Source: Muricea muricata
Taxonomy: Eukaryota; Cnidaria; Anthozoa; Malacalcyonacea; Plexauridae
Direction: 5' to 3'
NCBI GenBank assembly: GCA_963855995.1
Contig: OY979721.1
Span: forward strand, 1,488,001-1,552,000
DNA: 64,000 nucleotides
Every line of letters begins with the position of its first letter. Position 1 is the stretch's first letter. This document shows positions 47,586-59,689 of the stretch, piece after piece. The translations under genes and the position numbers were made by a program. The notes beneath the pieces are model-generated. The model did not search any database. It saw only the letters and a list, made by a program, of their open reading frames with translations, and was not told the DNA's origin.

Positions 47586-48133
47586 TTTCTCTCTTCATAC
47601 AACATCACGTCGGCCCATCAGGTAACAAGTTTATAAATATCCCGTCAGCCATCATAGAATAGGGAGAAAATTTGTAATGTAACAAAATATTTTGGGATAG
47701 TGAAAATTTAAACTGAGGTTTTATTATAAACAACTTTGACAAACCGTACATTGAAATAGTATTTGCTTCTCGACATCTTCTGATCAACACTGGTGGTGAT
47801 TAATTTCTTGGCTGCATAACCATTTCCAGCTTGTTCTGTCTTTAGTTCAGGCTTACAGTTTTCTTCACATTACATATCCTTTGGAAAAAGGGTAAAAATC
47901 CAACTTAATGCGTTATAAGAGAGGGCATTGTATTCAGATTTGGTACCGCAAATCACATACTTCAACTACTGAGCTCCATGCACATCTGGAGTAAGAAATT
48001 TAGTCAATTGATTTTTTAAAAAAATGGTCAAGTCAAAGATGGCGGAAATTGCACAATCTTTATGATGCCAACCTCAACGGTAATAAACGCTTTCTCGTGT
48101 ATTAAACAGTACATATTAACAGTTGTGTTTCCT

Positions 48134-48622
48134 CGGTTTATTATAAGTAATACCATGATATGAGGGAAATTAGTGATTAAATGTCCCTGAAAGCCGAGGG
48201 AGGTTTGTGGAATTGCCGAGGGCGCAGCCCGAGGGAATTCCACAAACCTCCCGAGGGTGAGGGACATTTAATCACTAATTTCCCGACATATCATGGTATT
48301 AGTTTGTAATACCATGATTAAGGAGGATATACAGTATAATTTGAATTGTAAGAAATGGCTTGGGAATAATATGTTGTGTTGAAAATACATATAAATATCT
48401 GATTATTTTGTTGTGTAAAGTGTTGATTTGTTTGGATTGCAGTCATGCATACAAATTAGGGAGAATTTTTAATTTTCCCCGTTTTGGGGAAAAATTAGAG
48501 AAAATTCGCTCTTCTGAGTAATTTAGCGATTAAATGTCACTCTGAGAACAATAGAAACCGAGTTGATCATGGTATTAATATATAATAATCAGGAACACAA
48601 CTTGTGATGTAAAACTAAAATT
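48134..48622. mobile_element. Foldback hairpin element, left arm
   Basis: Arms TAATACCATGATATGAGGGA and mirror (48147-48297), turn GAGGGCGCAGCCCGAG, then a ~300-bp tail whose end repeats arm words (GCGATTAAATGTCACT, TCATGGTATTA). The right arm carries a different hairpin at the same site (56900-57222). Confidence 0.65.
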
Positions 48623-48921
48623 ACAAAAAGAAACAAAACGCAATAAAAAAATGTGCAATATTAGCAAAATATCCGGCGTATCAGAGATGCCAGCAGAGGA
48701 GTCTGTAGAGCTAGAGTAGTTCCGATATGAAATACCCAATAGTTTTCCGTGCAGGATTAGGCCTCCACACATAGTGGACGGAAAGAGATAAACTTTTAGA
48801 CAACGTAAGAAAACCTGAAGTGGAAAGCGTTACGTTTCTGAAGGCTTGCTGAAAGTCGAGCAACATCGTAAGTACATGGACGACGCTGATACTTCGCAGG
48901 AAATTATTTCGCAGTTGATTT

Positions 48922-49068
48922 TTTAAAATAATAGCACTTATGTGGGTTTTCCCTGAGGTTATTGTCCTCACCACGAAGCCTCGTATTGACGCATACGTTC
49001 TCTTTACATGAAAGCGAGACTTGGTGGTGAGGACAATAGCTTTAGGGAAAACCCGCATAAGTGCTATT
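48922..49068. mobile_element. Foldback hairpin, left-arm specific
   Basis: AATAGCACTTATGTGGGTTT mirrors AAACCCGCATAAGTGCTATT, with inner TTATTGTCCTCACCA. The right arm lacks it (uninterrupted TTTTAAAATGATTACAATG, read on minus, near 56590-56610). Confidence 0.8.
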
Positions 49069-49144
49069 ACAATGTAACGCAAGGCTACGTTATGAAATTG
49101 AAATTTCTGGTGCAGGATTGTTTGATCCTGCAGAGTAATGACCA

Positions 49145-49395
49145 AGTGGCGTGATCGTCAGAGGTAATGCCTTTCACCTCCTGAGGCCGTGGGTTCAATT
49201 CCCTCCAGAATCGTGACACTTGTGTGAAGAGATAGTCAACGCTCTGCCGACAATCGTAGGTTTACTCCGGGTACTCCGGTTCGGAAATGTTGACAAGGTG
49301 GTTGGAATTGTAAATATATCGGTAATCAATGAGACCCGCGTAATTAGCTAATGCTGCTAGGTCTAGGTAACGATGAGGCGAAATTAAAAATGAAT
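49145..49395 (+). mobile_element. tRNA-derived SINE
   Basis: A pol III-like head (GTGGCGTGATCGTCAGAGG as A box, GGTTCAATTCC as B box about 45 bp later) is followed by a body with GGGTACTCCGGTT and an AT-rich end repeating AATGA. Mirrored at 56258-56527, so it predates the two arms. Confidence 0.7.
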
Positions 49396-49843
49396 GAATC
49401 AAAGTTCGTGTTTCACTGTAGTTATCATAGAAATGTAGTTGTCAAACGGGATGAATAATTCTCCAGAAATTACGACAAATGAATAAGTTGCACGTATGGG
49501 AGTGGTACTAGGAGAAAGAATGGGACAAACAGGATAAAGATTAGATTGAATGAAGGTAGGGGGTACTATCCTAGGAAGGGTTGTAGAAAGAAAAGAGTGA
49601 AAGAATAAAGACTGAATCAAAGGCAGGAGTATTTCATAAGAAGGGGGTAGTGGGGAAAAGAAGGGGGTAAACTGGGGAATATTGGATTGGAGTGAAGACA
49701 GAGGGTTCATGTCGAAATTAAACGAGGGCTTGATCGAAGGATAAAAAAATTCAGACTTGCAGTTCAAATAAAACACAGATCAAAGTTCATGTAAACACTC
49801 AAAATCAGTTGTTAATATTGGTTTAACATAATGAATTCTCGCT

Positions 49844-49961
49844 TGACCCTAGCTCTGAACTCCCATTAAATTTGAACTGGAAATCCGAAATTCCTGTTCC
49901 TTATGTTGGGTGCAGTGTATCAGTGGACAGAAAAGAATTTGAAGAAAATAAAAAGAGGATA
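49844..49961 (+). other. Possible coding exon (uncertain)
   Basis: A frame reads SSELPLNLNWKSEIPVPYVG... and ...KEFEENKKRIE up to GTAAGT, which looks like protein and a donor. Acceptor ambiguous (AG at 49842-49843). The mirror strand is also open for a stretch. A similar short word, LNCKSEF, occurs on the minus strand at about 49760. Confidence 0.25.
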
Positions 49962-50290
49962 GAAGTAAGTTATAATAAAATTTATAAAGAATAATCATAA
50001 AACTATTGAAAACTACAGAAGTTGATACATGATAATAATCATCATTATAAACTCTCTGTTAATCCCCGTATGGCCCATATGGTGGGCGGGGTCTTACTGA
50101 AGTCGGGGGGGGGGTGTAAAAGAAATTGGCGTTTATCTATTTATTATCTGGTTTAAAATCCCACTACAAGAAATTACTTTACTTTACGTTACCGACCGAG
50201 GGATTAGTAAAATTTCGGCAGGTTTAGGGTGAGCGGAATGAGAATTTACAATAATGGTAAATATTTTGTAATGTTAGTTTTCTTACCATT

Positions 50291-50373
50291 TCAATCTTCT
50301 TCAGGGTTGTTTTTTAGCGTGACGTCTCCTATTACAGTTCTTTCGCGGTTGTCTCGCAGTATCTCTGGATTAT
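50291..50373 (-). other. Possible terminal coding exon (uncertain)
   Basis: After acceptor TTTTAG the minus strand reads DNPEILRDNRERTVIGDV, LKNNPEED, stop. The mirror copy at 55280-55365 has an extra A and changed residues, ending early. A mirrored YY1-like start AAAATGGCGTCG with a GTAAGT donor lies upstream on the same strand (about 50770-50680, mirror 54875-54967). Confidence 0.3.
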
Positions 50374-51254
50374 CTAAAATGTAGGCAATATGTTAGATTA
50401 AAAAATATGGTTAACTTTTAACAGACTGTAATGTCTGAACGTTAGCCCAAATTAGTTGTAAATCTATAAGGCACAGAATTAAGACAAGCGGTTCTCGCAC
50501 GGCCCCGCATGCTAGAGGGAAAGAAATAGAAACTCAGTCATATTACTGCATTTATGGAATTATATTTGCAGAAAATTAAGATTACAACCTTGCAAGCCGG
50601 TCGAATGCTTATCAATAAGGTAAGATTTAATAACTAAAATATTGACCATTTAAGTACGTAGAATAGTTAAAGAACACTTACGTGTGTGATGAATATCCAA
50701 TATTGTTGATATCCAAAATTACTAGATCGATTTTGATTGCATTTTTAAGATTGTAGAAGAAGACGACGCCATTTTGACTTCGATTATGTGCGACTATTGC
50801 TTTCCATTTTTCCCCATTTGCTCTTCATTTTAACTCAAATTTGTTTTAGATGTCTCCCATGTATGCTGCTTACCATTCTGTTCAATCAATACACGTTTAT
50901 AAACTCTTTTACAGCATTTTTAGAGCCCGTTTATTCTTGGCCCAGACAATTCGAACGGCGAAGCTTCTTCTTCGGTGACCAGGCAGCAAATGACGTCAAA
51001 TGACCATTGTTCAAGAAAATACCCGTATGTACAATGTTCACTCTATTTAGGAAGATAAAATAAGTTTTTTATTGCGCAAATGAAGTATTTTTTCATTATT
51101 TCTAACTCAGGTGTTTCTTCTATTTCTTTACTTCAAGTTTACTTAGTTAATTGGTCGAAAAACGCCTGTAAGGGGCGTTTTTTTATATTTTTTTTATTTG
51201 CATAGTTATGAGCAAGGGAAGACCCGTTCAAGTTTTCATTGGCAAACATCTTTC

Positions 51255-51345
51255 TCTCTGTGGCCGAGAGGTAAAGGTAATTGTCTTCCGACTTGCCCAC
51301 GTCGCTTGGCTTTGGTTTTGGGTGGATCGGAGACTGTTCAAGTCC
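51255..51345 (+). repeat. Possible tRNA-like SINE head
   Basis: GTGGCCGAGAGGTAAAGG (A-box-like) and GTTCAAGTCCAATTGAG (B-box-like) about 65 bp apart, mirrored near 54303-54393. Anticodon arm does not fold as a real tRNA. Confidence 0.35.
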
Positions 51346-51558
51346 AATTGAGTCTTGTAAGAATTTAATTCTTCACTTGCTCAGTTGGATTGATCGGTCC
51401 CGGATCCACCTAAAACTTAAGTCAAAGCTGGGCGTGGAGTGCAGGAAAACACTAGGCAGTACCACGAGGCCAAGGAGGTAAACGTTATTGACCAGTGTTT
51501 TTAACTAATATTTAAGCAAATTTCCTTAACTTGACTGTTGGGGACAGGCCTGTAGGGT

Positions 51559-51720
51559 TGGTGCATTGAAGACTTCTCGCCGTTATACCTCTTCGTTCAA
51601 GAAGACAAGTTGTCTTCGTCGAGGAATAGCGACGGGAAGACTTCAAGGCACCACTAAACCACTACAATAAGTCTGTTAAAACTACAGTGTAGTGGTTTAG
51701 CTGGTAAACCACTACACTAT
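51559..51720. repeat. Two adjacent hairpins (mirrored at 53928-54089)
   Basis: GGTGCATTGAAGACTTCTCG mirrors GGGAAGACTTCAAGGCACC, with centre AAGACAAGTTGTCTT; then three alternating copies of TAAACCACTACA. Confidence 0.7.
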
Positions 51721-51894
51721 GCCAAATGTATATGGCGGACTTCTTGCTAAAGCTTACGGTACAAGAAGCATGGATGCGCAAAGATGCGCAAACACTTTAA
51801 AGCCTTTAAAACAAGCGTTTTCTTTCACGAAAGAGTAAAAGACGCTAACGCTTGCTAAATTAAAGCTGTGTAGTCATGTTTTAAGTTGTTTCGC

Positions 51895-52800
51895 TATGTT
51901 TAATGATATTTTGTGATGAGGTCTTTGCGAGAAGGGAAGTCGAAGTTTACATTATTAATAATTGTTGTCTCTTTTTTACTTTCCTTCATGATCGAGCTCT
52001 ATATGCCATTACGTTCAGTGTCCTTGATATAGGAGTCATTTACTTATGAACTTGGGTTTAATTCCCAAACACTGAATGGCAGTCTTTAGCTCTTTCAAGT
52101 AGTCAGATAGCCGTAACCATGTCGCGCTGTTACCATTTTGTCAGACATACAAAACACGTAATTTATTTTATCAGACTTCGCTCAGAATGTCGAGATTTAG
52201 TTTGTATCGTATCGATGGTAAAATATCAAATTGTTTCGGTCATTTCGGGAGTTGTAACAGCATTGCTGACACTTGTAATTTTAGACCGAGATTGTAAAAC
52301 AACTGAAACAAGCTGTGCGTGTCTTAAAATCAACCCAATTCAGCAAGATAATTTCCTATCGACGAGAAAGTTTGAAGCTCACAGCTTGTATAATCAGGCA
52401 TTTTATAGGTTATATTACAAGTAAGCTGCATCTCAGTTGTCTTAAAATTCCGGTCTAAAATTACAAATGTCGGCAGTGCTACCCAAAACTATTTATCTTA
52501 TCAACGAAACGACGCAAACTAAATCTCGACATTCCCAGAATAGAATACGTTATGTGGCTGTTAGAATATGTTTTGTGATTTGTGTGTCTGGCAAATTGGC
52601 ATCTTTTTGCAATGGTGTTCCATTGCTTGAGAGAGCTAGACTGCCATTCAGTGTTTGGGAATTAAACCCAAGGGCGTAAGTAAACGACTCCTATATCAAG
52701 GACACTGAACATAATGGCATATAAAGCTCGATCAAGAAGGAGACGGCTCACAGAAAGTAAAAAAAGACAACGGTTATTAATCCTGACAACTTCGATTTCC
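51895..52800. repeat. Older inner inverted repeat within the left arm
   Basis: 51895-52290 (TTAATGATATTTTGTGATGA, GTGTCCTTGATATAGGAG, GGGTTTAATTCCCAAACACT) is mirrored, with clear divergence, at 52450-52805. The axis is near 52,370. The right arm repeats the pair at 52845-53755. Confidence 0.8.
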
Positions 52801-55800
52801 CTTCTTAATGCTTAATGATATTTTGTGGCAAGGACTTTTGCAAGAAGGGAAATCGAAGTTGTCAGGATTAATAACCGTTGTCTTTTTTTACTTTCTGTGA
52901 GCCGTCTCCTTCTTGATCGAGCTTTATATGCCATTATGTTCAGTGTCCTTGATATAGGAGTCGTTTACTTACGCCCTTGGGTTTAATTCCCAAACACTGA
53001 ATGGCAGTCTAGCTCTCTCAAGCAATGGAACACCATTGCAAAAAGATGCCAATTTGCCAGACACACAAATCACAAAACATATTCTAACAGCCACATAACG
53101 TATTCTATTCTGGGAATGTCGAGATTTAGTTTGCGTCGTTTCGTTGATAAGATAAATAGTTTTGGGTAGCACTGCCGACATTTGTAATTTTAGACCGGAA
53201 TTTTAAGACAACTGAGATGCAGCTTACTTGTAATATAACCTATAAAATGCCTGATTATACAAGCTGTGAGCTTCAAACTTTCTCGTCGATAGGAAATTAT
53301 CTTGCTGAATTGGGTTGATTTTAAGACACGCACAGCTTGTTTCAGTTGTTTTACAATCTCGGTCTAAAATTACAAGTGTCAGCAATGCTGTTACAACTCC
53401 CGAAATGACCGAAACAATTTGATATTTTACCATCGATACGATACAAACTAAATCTCGACATTCTGAGCGAAGTCTGATAAAATAAATTACGTGTTTTGTA
53501 TGTCTGACAAAATGGTAACAGCGCGACATGGTTACGGCTATCTGACTACTTGAAAGAGCTAAAGACTGCCATTCAGTGTTTGGGAATTAAACCCAAGTTC
53601 ATAAGTAAATGACTCCTATATCAAGGACACTGAACGTAATGGCATATAGAGCTCGATCATGAAGGAAAGTAAAAAAGAGACAACAATTATTAATAATGTA
53701 AACTTCGACTTCCCTTCTCGCAAAGACCTCATCACAAAATATCATTAAACATAGCGAAACAACTTAAAACATGACTACACAGCTTTAATTTAGCAAGCAT
53801 TAGCGTCTTTTACTCTTTCGTGAAAGAAAACGCTTGTTTTAAAGGCTTTAAAGTGTTTGCGCATCTTTGCGCATCCATGCTTCTTGTACCGTAAGCTTTA
53901 GCAAGAAGTCCGCCATATACATTTGGCATAGTGTAGTGGTTTACCAGCTAAACCACTACACTGTAGTTTTAACAGACTTATTGTAGTGGTTTAGTGGTGC
54001 CTTGAAGTCTTCCCGTCGCTATTCCTCGACGAAGACAACTTGTCTTCTTGAACGAAGAGGTATAACGGCGAGAAGTCTTCAATGCACCAACCCTACAGGC
54101 CTGTCCCCAACAGTCAAGTTAAGGAAATTTGCTTAAATATTAGTTAAAAACACTGGTCAATAACGTTTACCTCCTTGGCCTCGTGGTACTGCCTAGTGTT
54201 TTCCTGCACTCCACGCCCAGCTTTGACTTAAGTTTTAGGTGGATCCGGGACCGATCAATCCAACTGAGCAAGTGAAGAATTAAATTCTTACAAGACTCAA
54301 TTGGACTTGAACAGTCTCCGATCCACCCAAAACCAAAGCCAAGCGACGTGGGCAAGTCGGAAGACAATTACCTTTACCTCTCGGCCACAGAGAGAAAGAT
54401 GTTTGCCAATGAAAACTTGAACGGGTCTTCCCTTGCTCATAACTTTGCAAATAAAAAAAATATAAAAAAACGCCCCTTACAGGCGTTTTTTGACCAATTA
54501 ACTAAGTAAACTTGAAGTAAAGAAATAGAAGAAACACCTGAGTTAGAAATAATGAAAAAATACTTCATTTGCGCAATAAAAAACTTATTTTATCTTCCTA
54601 AATGGAGTGAACATTGTACATACGGGTATTTTCTTGAACAATGGTCATTTGACGTCATTTGCTGCCTGGTCACCGAAGAAGAAGCTTCGCCGTTCGAATT
54701 GTCTGGGCCAAGAATAAACGGGCTCTAAAAATGCTGTAAAAGAGTTTATAAACGTGTATTGATTGAACAGAATGGTAAGCAGCATACATGGGAGACATCT
54801 AAAACAAATTTGAGTTAAAATGACGAGCAAATGGGGAAAAATGGAAAGCAATAGTCGCACATAATCGAAGTCAAAATGGCGTCGTCTTCTTCTACAATCT
54901 TAAAAATGCAATCAAAATCGATCTAGTAATTTTGGATATCAACAATATTGGATATTCATCACACACGTAAGTGTTCTTCAACTATTCCACGTACTTAAAT
55001 GGTCAATATTTTAGTTATTAAATCTTACCTTTTTGATAAACATTCGACCGGCTTACAAGGTTGTAATCTCAATTTTCTGCAATTAAATATAATTCTATAA
55101 ATGCAGTAATATGACTGAGTTTCTATTTCTTTCCCTCTAGCATGCAGGGCCGTGTGAGAACCGCTTGTCTTAATTCTGCGTCTTATAGCTTTACAACTGA
55201 TTCGGGCCAAACGTTCAGACATTACAGTCTGTTGAAAGTTAGCCATATTTTTTAATCTAACATATTGCCTACATTTTAGATAATCCAGAGATACTGCGAG
55301 ACAACCACGAAAGGACTATGATAGGAGACGTCACGTTAAAAAAACAACCCTGAAGGAGATTGAAATGGTAAGAAAACTAACATTACAAAATATTTACCAT
55401 TATTGTAAATTCTCATTTCCCTCACCCTAAACCTGCCGAAATTTTACGAATCCCTCGGTCGGTAACGTACATTCCCATTAACATTAAACAACATATCTAA
55501 AGTAATTTCTTTTAGCGTGATTTCTAAACCAGATAATAAATAGATAAACGCCAATTTCTTTTACAACCCCCCCCCCCGACTTCAGTAAGACCCCGCCCAC
55601 CATATGGGCCATACGGGGATTAACAGAGAGTTTATAATGATGACTATTATTATGTATCAGCTTCTGTAGTTTTCAACAGTTTTTCATGATTATTCTTTAT
55701 AAATTTTATTATAACTTACTTTTATCCTCTTTTTATTTTCTTCAAATTCTTTTCTGTCCACTGATACACTGCACTCAACGCAAGGAACAGGAAATTCGGA

Positions 55801-56257
55801 TTTCCAGTTCAAATTTAATGGGAGTTCAGAGCTAGGGTCAAGCGAGAATTCATTATGTTAAACCAATATTAACAACTGATTTTGAGTGTTTACATGAGCT
55901 TTGATCTGTGTTTTATTTGAACTGCAAGTCTGAATTTTTTTATTCTTCGATCAAGCCCTCGTTTAATTTCGACATGAACCCTCTGTCTTCACACCGATCC
56001 AATATTCCCAAGTTTACCCCCTTCTTATGAAATACCCCTGCCTTCGATTCAGTCTTTATTCTTTCACTCTTTTCTTCCTACAACCCTTCCTAGGATAGTA
56101 CCCCCTACCTTCATTCAACCTAATCTTTATCCTGTTTGTCCCATTTTTTCTCCTAGTACCACTCCCATACGTGCAACTTATTCATTTGTCGTAATTTCTG
56201 GAGAATTATTCATCCCGTTTGACAACTACATTTCTATGATAACTACAGTGAAACACG

Positions 56258-56527
56258 AACTTTGATTCATTCATTTTTAGTTTCGTCTCATCGTTACCTA
56301 GACCTAGCAGCCTTAGCTAATTACGCGGGTTTCGTTGATTACCGATATTTACAATTCCAACACCTTGTCAACATTTCCGAACCGGAGTACCCGGAGTAAA
56401 CCTACGACTGTCGGCAGAGCGTTGACTATTTCGTCACACAAGTGTCACGATTCTGGAGGGAATTGAACCCGCGGCCTCAGGAGGTGAAAGGCATTACCTC
56501 TGACGATCACGCCACTTGTTCATTACT
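56258..56527 (-). mobile_element. tRNA-derived SINE, mirror copy
   Basis: Reverse complement of 49145-49395 with the B box GGTTCAATTCC read on the minus strand and small differences. Confidence 0.7.
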
Positions 56528-56899
56528 CTGCAGGATCAAACAATCCTACACCAGAAATTTCAATTCGATAGCGTAGCCTTGCGTTACATTGTAATCATTT
56601 TAAAAAATCAATTACGAAATAATTTCGCGTCGTCCATGTACTTACGATGTTGCGCGACTTTCAGCAAGCCTTCAGAGACATAGCGCTTTCCACTTCAGGT
56701 TTCTTACGTTATCTAAAGTTATCTCTTTCCGTCCACTATGTGTGGAGACCTAATCCTGCACGGAAAACTATTGGGTATTTCATATCGGAATTACTCTGGC
56801 TCTACAGACTCCTCTGCTGGCATCTCTGAAACGCCGAATATTTTGCTAATATTGCACTATTTTTTTATTTCGTTTTGCTTCTTTTTGTAATTTTAGTTC

Positions 56900-57222
56900 A
56901 AAAATTGTATTGCTGATTACTATATATAAGTAGAATCATACTAGTATACTACTGCAAATGCTGTAATTTGATTGGTTACTCTACTCGCTACCTATTCCTC
57001 GATAGATAGCGAGTAGCGAAACAATCATCTTCCTTTAGACATTTCTTTTAAAAAAAATGCTTAAAAATCAAATTTTTTGTTGAATATTCCATGTTTGACC
57101 TCTGATTCTACTAAAACAATTAGATTACTCGGTCTCGATCTCTATGCGGTGATAGTTGATTCGGGCTTCGCCCTCATCAACTATCACCGCATAGAAATCT
57201 CGAGCTCGTAATCTAATTGTTA
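56900..57222 (-). mobile_element. Foldback hairpin element, right arm
   Basis: Hairpin 57114-57222 (arms ACAATTAGATTAC..., turn GGGCTTCGCCC) plus a ~215-bp tail holding a second small hairpin (CTACTCGCTA... / TAGCGAGTAG at 56983-57018). It sits between the same flanks as the unrelated hairpin at 48134-48622. Confidence 0.65.
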
Positions 57223-57980
57223 ATTAAACCGAGGAAACACAACTGTTAATGTGTACTGTTTAATACCGTTATTCAATACCGTTTAAGCGTTTATTACCGT
57301 TGAGGTTGGCATCACAAAGATTTTGCAATTTCCGCTATCTTTGACTTGACCATTTTTTTAAAAAAATCAATTGACTAAATTTCTTCCTCCAGCCAGAGGT
57401 GCATGGAGCTCAGTAGCTGAAGTTAAGCCTTTGTTTGTGATTTGCGGTCCCCTGTCTGAATACAATGCCCTCACTTATAACGCATTAAGTTGGATTTTTA
57501 CCCTTTTTCCAAAGGATATGTAATGTGAAGAAAACTGCAAGCCCAAACTAAAGACAGAACAAGCTGGAAATGAATATGCCGCCAAGAAATTAATCACCAC
57601 CAGTGTTGATCAGAAGATGTCGAGAAGCAAATACTATTTCAATGTAATCCCAAAATATTTTGTTACATTACAAATTTTCTCCCTATTCTATGATGGCTGA
57701 CGGGATGTTTGTAAGCTTGTTACCTGATGGGCCGACGTGATGGTGAATGAAGAGAGAGAAAATTCCAACCAGGTTGGACCATGAACAGCACGAAAAAGCA
57801 AAGCAAATGGAAGCCACGACGATCCAATTAAGAAAGGGTAAATGTAAGTTTGTTGATAAGACGTTGTTTTCATAGAATGGACCTTAGACGAAATTTTGTA
57901 TACATTTGTATTACAGGTGGAAAATAATACCCAGTTTATGCATACTCTTGGGTATTCATTTCTCACGGATAATACAAAAC

Positions 57981-58176
57981 TCACTCGATCCGAACGTTGT
58001 ATCCCAATAACATAATTGTATCCAATAAATTATTGGGATTGTTAGGATTAGGGTTAGGGTAGGGTTTTGGGTCAGGGTTCATTTCGTATGCATGAAATAA
58101 TAATTCCAATAAGTTATTGGAATTGTTAAACGTTGTCACCAGTAATCTTATTGGGATACAACGTGCGGATCGGCTG
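57981..58176. mobile_element. hAT-like MITE with TTAGGG-like core, right-arm specific
   Basis: TCACTCGATCCGAACGTTG mirrors CGTGCGGATCGGCTG; TACAAAAC duplicated at 57973-57980 and 58177-58184; the left arm has one copy (reverse, near 47,285). The centre contains GGATTAGGGTTAGGGTAGGG. Confidence 0.8.
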
Positions 58177-58577
58177 TACAAAACTACAGAAAATTTGCCA
58201 ACTTCGCAAGGCTATATTTGTTATAGTTTACAACATTTTACAACCAAACTTTCTATTTTTACTAAGTTTAGGATGCTCTTTCGAGCTGTGGTAATATTTT
58301 TTCCTATTTCGATTTTTTTTTCGAAATTTCTTCTAAAAGGTTAAAGGTCCATTGACACTAGAGTGAACTTAATATGTCGCTCCAAATGTATATACAACAG
58401 TTTAACGTTAAGTATTTTGTAAAATAATTGAAAAGAAAATAGGGACACTTGAAAGCATCACAGCGCATGAAAAGACCCAAACTATCAGGTCTGTCGTAAT
58501 TCATATGTGAAACTTAGTTTCAGTTTAATGCAATTATAAAGTTTTGACGCATGAAACGAGCTTCGAGTCTTACCTGA

Positions 58578-58718
58578 AGCCCGTTTTTCACTTCAATCGT
58601 ATCCTGGCGAAACGTAGCGTATTCTATTGTGTCCATATCATTAGTTCTGTCTGACTGTTAACGAAACAATGAAATACGCTACGTTTCGCTACGATACGGT
58701 TAAAGTGGAAAACGGGCT
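58578..58718. mobile_element. Short TIR element, right-arm specific (Harbinger-like)
   Basis: AGCCCGTTTTTCACTT mirrors AAAGTGGAAAACGGGCT, with long inner pairing (CGAAACGTAGCGTATT). TGA is duplicated at both ends; the left arm reads TAA at the empty site near 46,882. Confidence 0.75.
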
Positions 58719-58989
58719 TGAGTCTTTATTATTTCCAAAAATATAAAGTACTCACTATATTCTTTTCTCGCTCTCCGTTTCCTTCCCAGTTTCACTTCGA
58801 ATTCTTTATTTCAATATACGTTGGGTTTTTTTCGCTGATCACTAATGGAAATATTTGTTACATTTCAAAAAGGATGTGATGGTGGCGACAAAGAATCCAA
58901 CTAGAGAATGCAAATCAACAGTCAAGGTCCACAAGTTTAGCCAATGTAAACTAATAAAGAAAATCATTTTGACTATTTGCGCGATTTAA

Positions 58990-59406
58990 AGGAGCAGTGT
59001 CACATTTCACGCATATTTTATTTCTTTATTTTTTTGCTATTTTACGAATTTCTTAGATTCAGTTTGATCAAAGCACATAAATTGCGTTATTTTTACCTTC
59101 ATCTGTATTCAACAGATGTGCGGCGAAATCACTGCAATTCCAACGGTTGCATCCCGCCTCTATTTTTGCATTCTCTATGCTTTAATACATTGTACACCAA
59201 ATAAATTCTTTTGCGTCGATTGCCGCATAATTTCCTTCGACGTTTTTCATTCTGTTGCTTTTTTATCATCCGGAAATATTTAATTTCAGACCATGCTCGC
59301 CCTCCTTCGAGGACGCCATCTTGGATTCCGAACTTGAAAACGTTGGCCCAACGCTTTCAAGTTTATTATGCGTAGAAGCATATGCGTGAAATATGGCACT
59401 GCTCCT
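58990..59406. mobile_element. TTAA-flanked (Kolobok-like) MITE, right-arm specific
   Basis: AGGAGCAGTGTCACATTTC mirrors GAAATATGGCACTGCTCCT; TTAA on both sides (58986-58989, 59407-59410); the left arm has a single TTAA at about 46,611. Confidence 0.85.
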
Positions 59407-59689
59407 TTAAGCCGAGCGGACGAGATTTTATTGCGCGATTTTTGTCCACCGACAAAACCACGTATAGGGAATCAACAGTGGGGCGACTCAACTGAATTTT
59501 TTGTGTCCGACTACTATTATTCCAGCATTTTCTGACCAATAAAACGCTGAACCGGCTGATCGCAGCCAATGAACTGCATAAAAATAGGGCGTCGCTTTGC
59601 ACTGTTGAGTGGCCCTACTCACCATTCGCTATATAGTGGAAAAAATCCTCGAGTGTGCGACATTATTTTAAATATCAGAGCAGTTAAAT

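Larger units (their letters stand above)
43607..52806 (+). repeat. Left arm of giant inverted repeat
   Basis: It mirrors 52842-64000 about 52,824: frames at 50788, 51281, 52119 and 52467 have mirror partners whose coordinates sum exactly to 105,648. Outward the sums drift because each arm carries its own insertions. The arm probably continues left beyond 43607, but its partner runs out of the window. Confidence 0.93.

Noticed and set aside
48711..49145. 144-residue minus-strand frame in the left arm
   Set aside because: A third of it is a foldback hairpin absent from the right arm, so the frame is not conserved.
49399..49776. 125-residue minus-strand frame
   Set aside because: The mirror copy is broken by a deletion and stops; composition is low-complexity.
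51158..51190. GC hairpin followed by T-run resembling a bacterial terminator
   Set aside because: The window is eukaryotic; this is simply a small palindrome present in both arms.
51281..51481. 66-residue frame identical in both arms
   Set aside because: Its conservation follows from the near-identical palindrome centre and it overlaps a tRNA-like SINE head.
52119..52424. 101-residue frame identical in both arms
   Set aside because: Identity reflects recent duplication or conversion; the diverged inner copy at 52467 does not preserve the frame.
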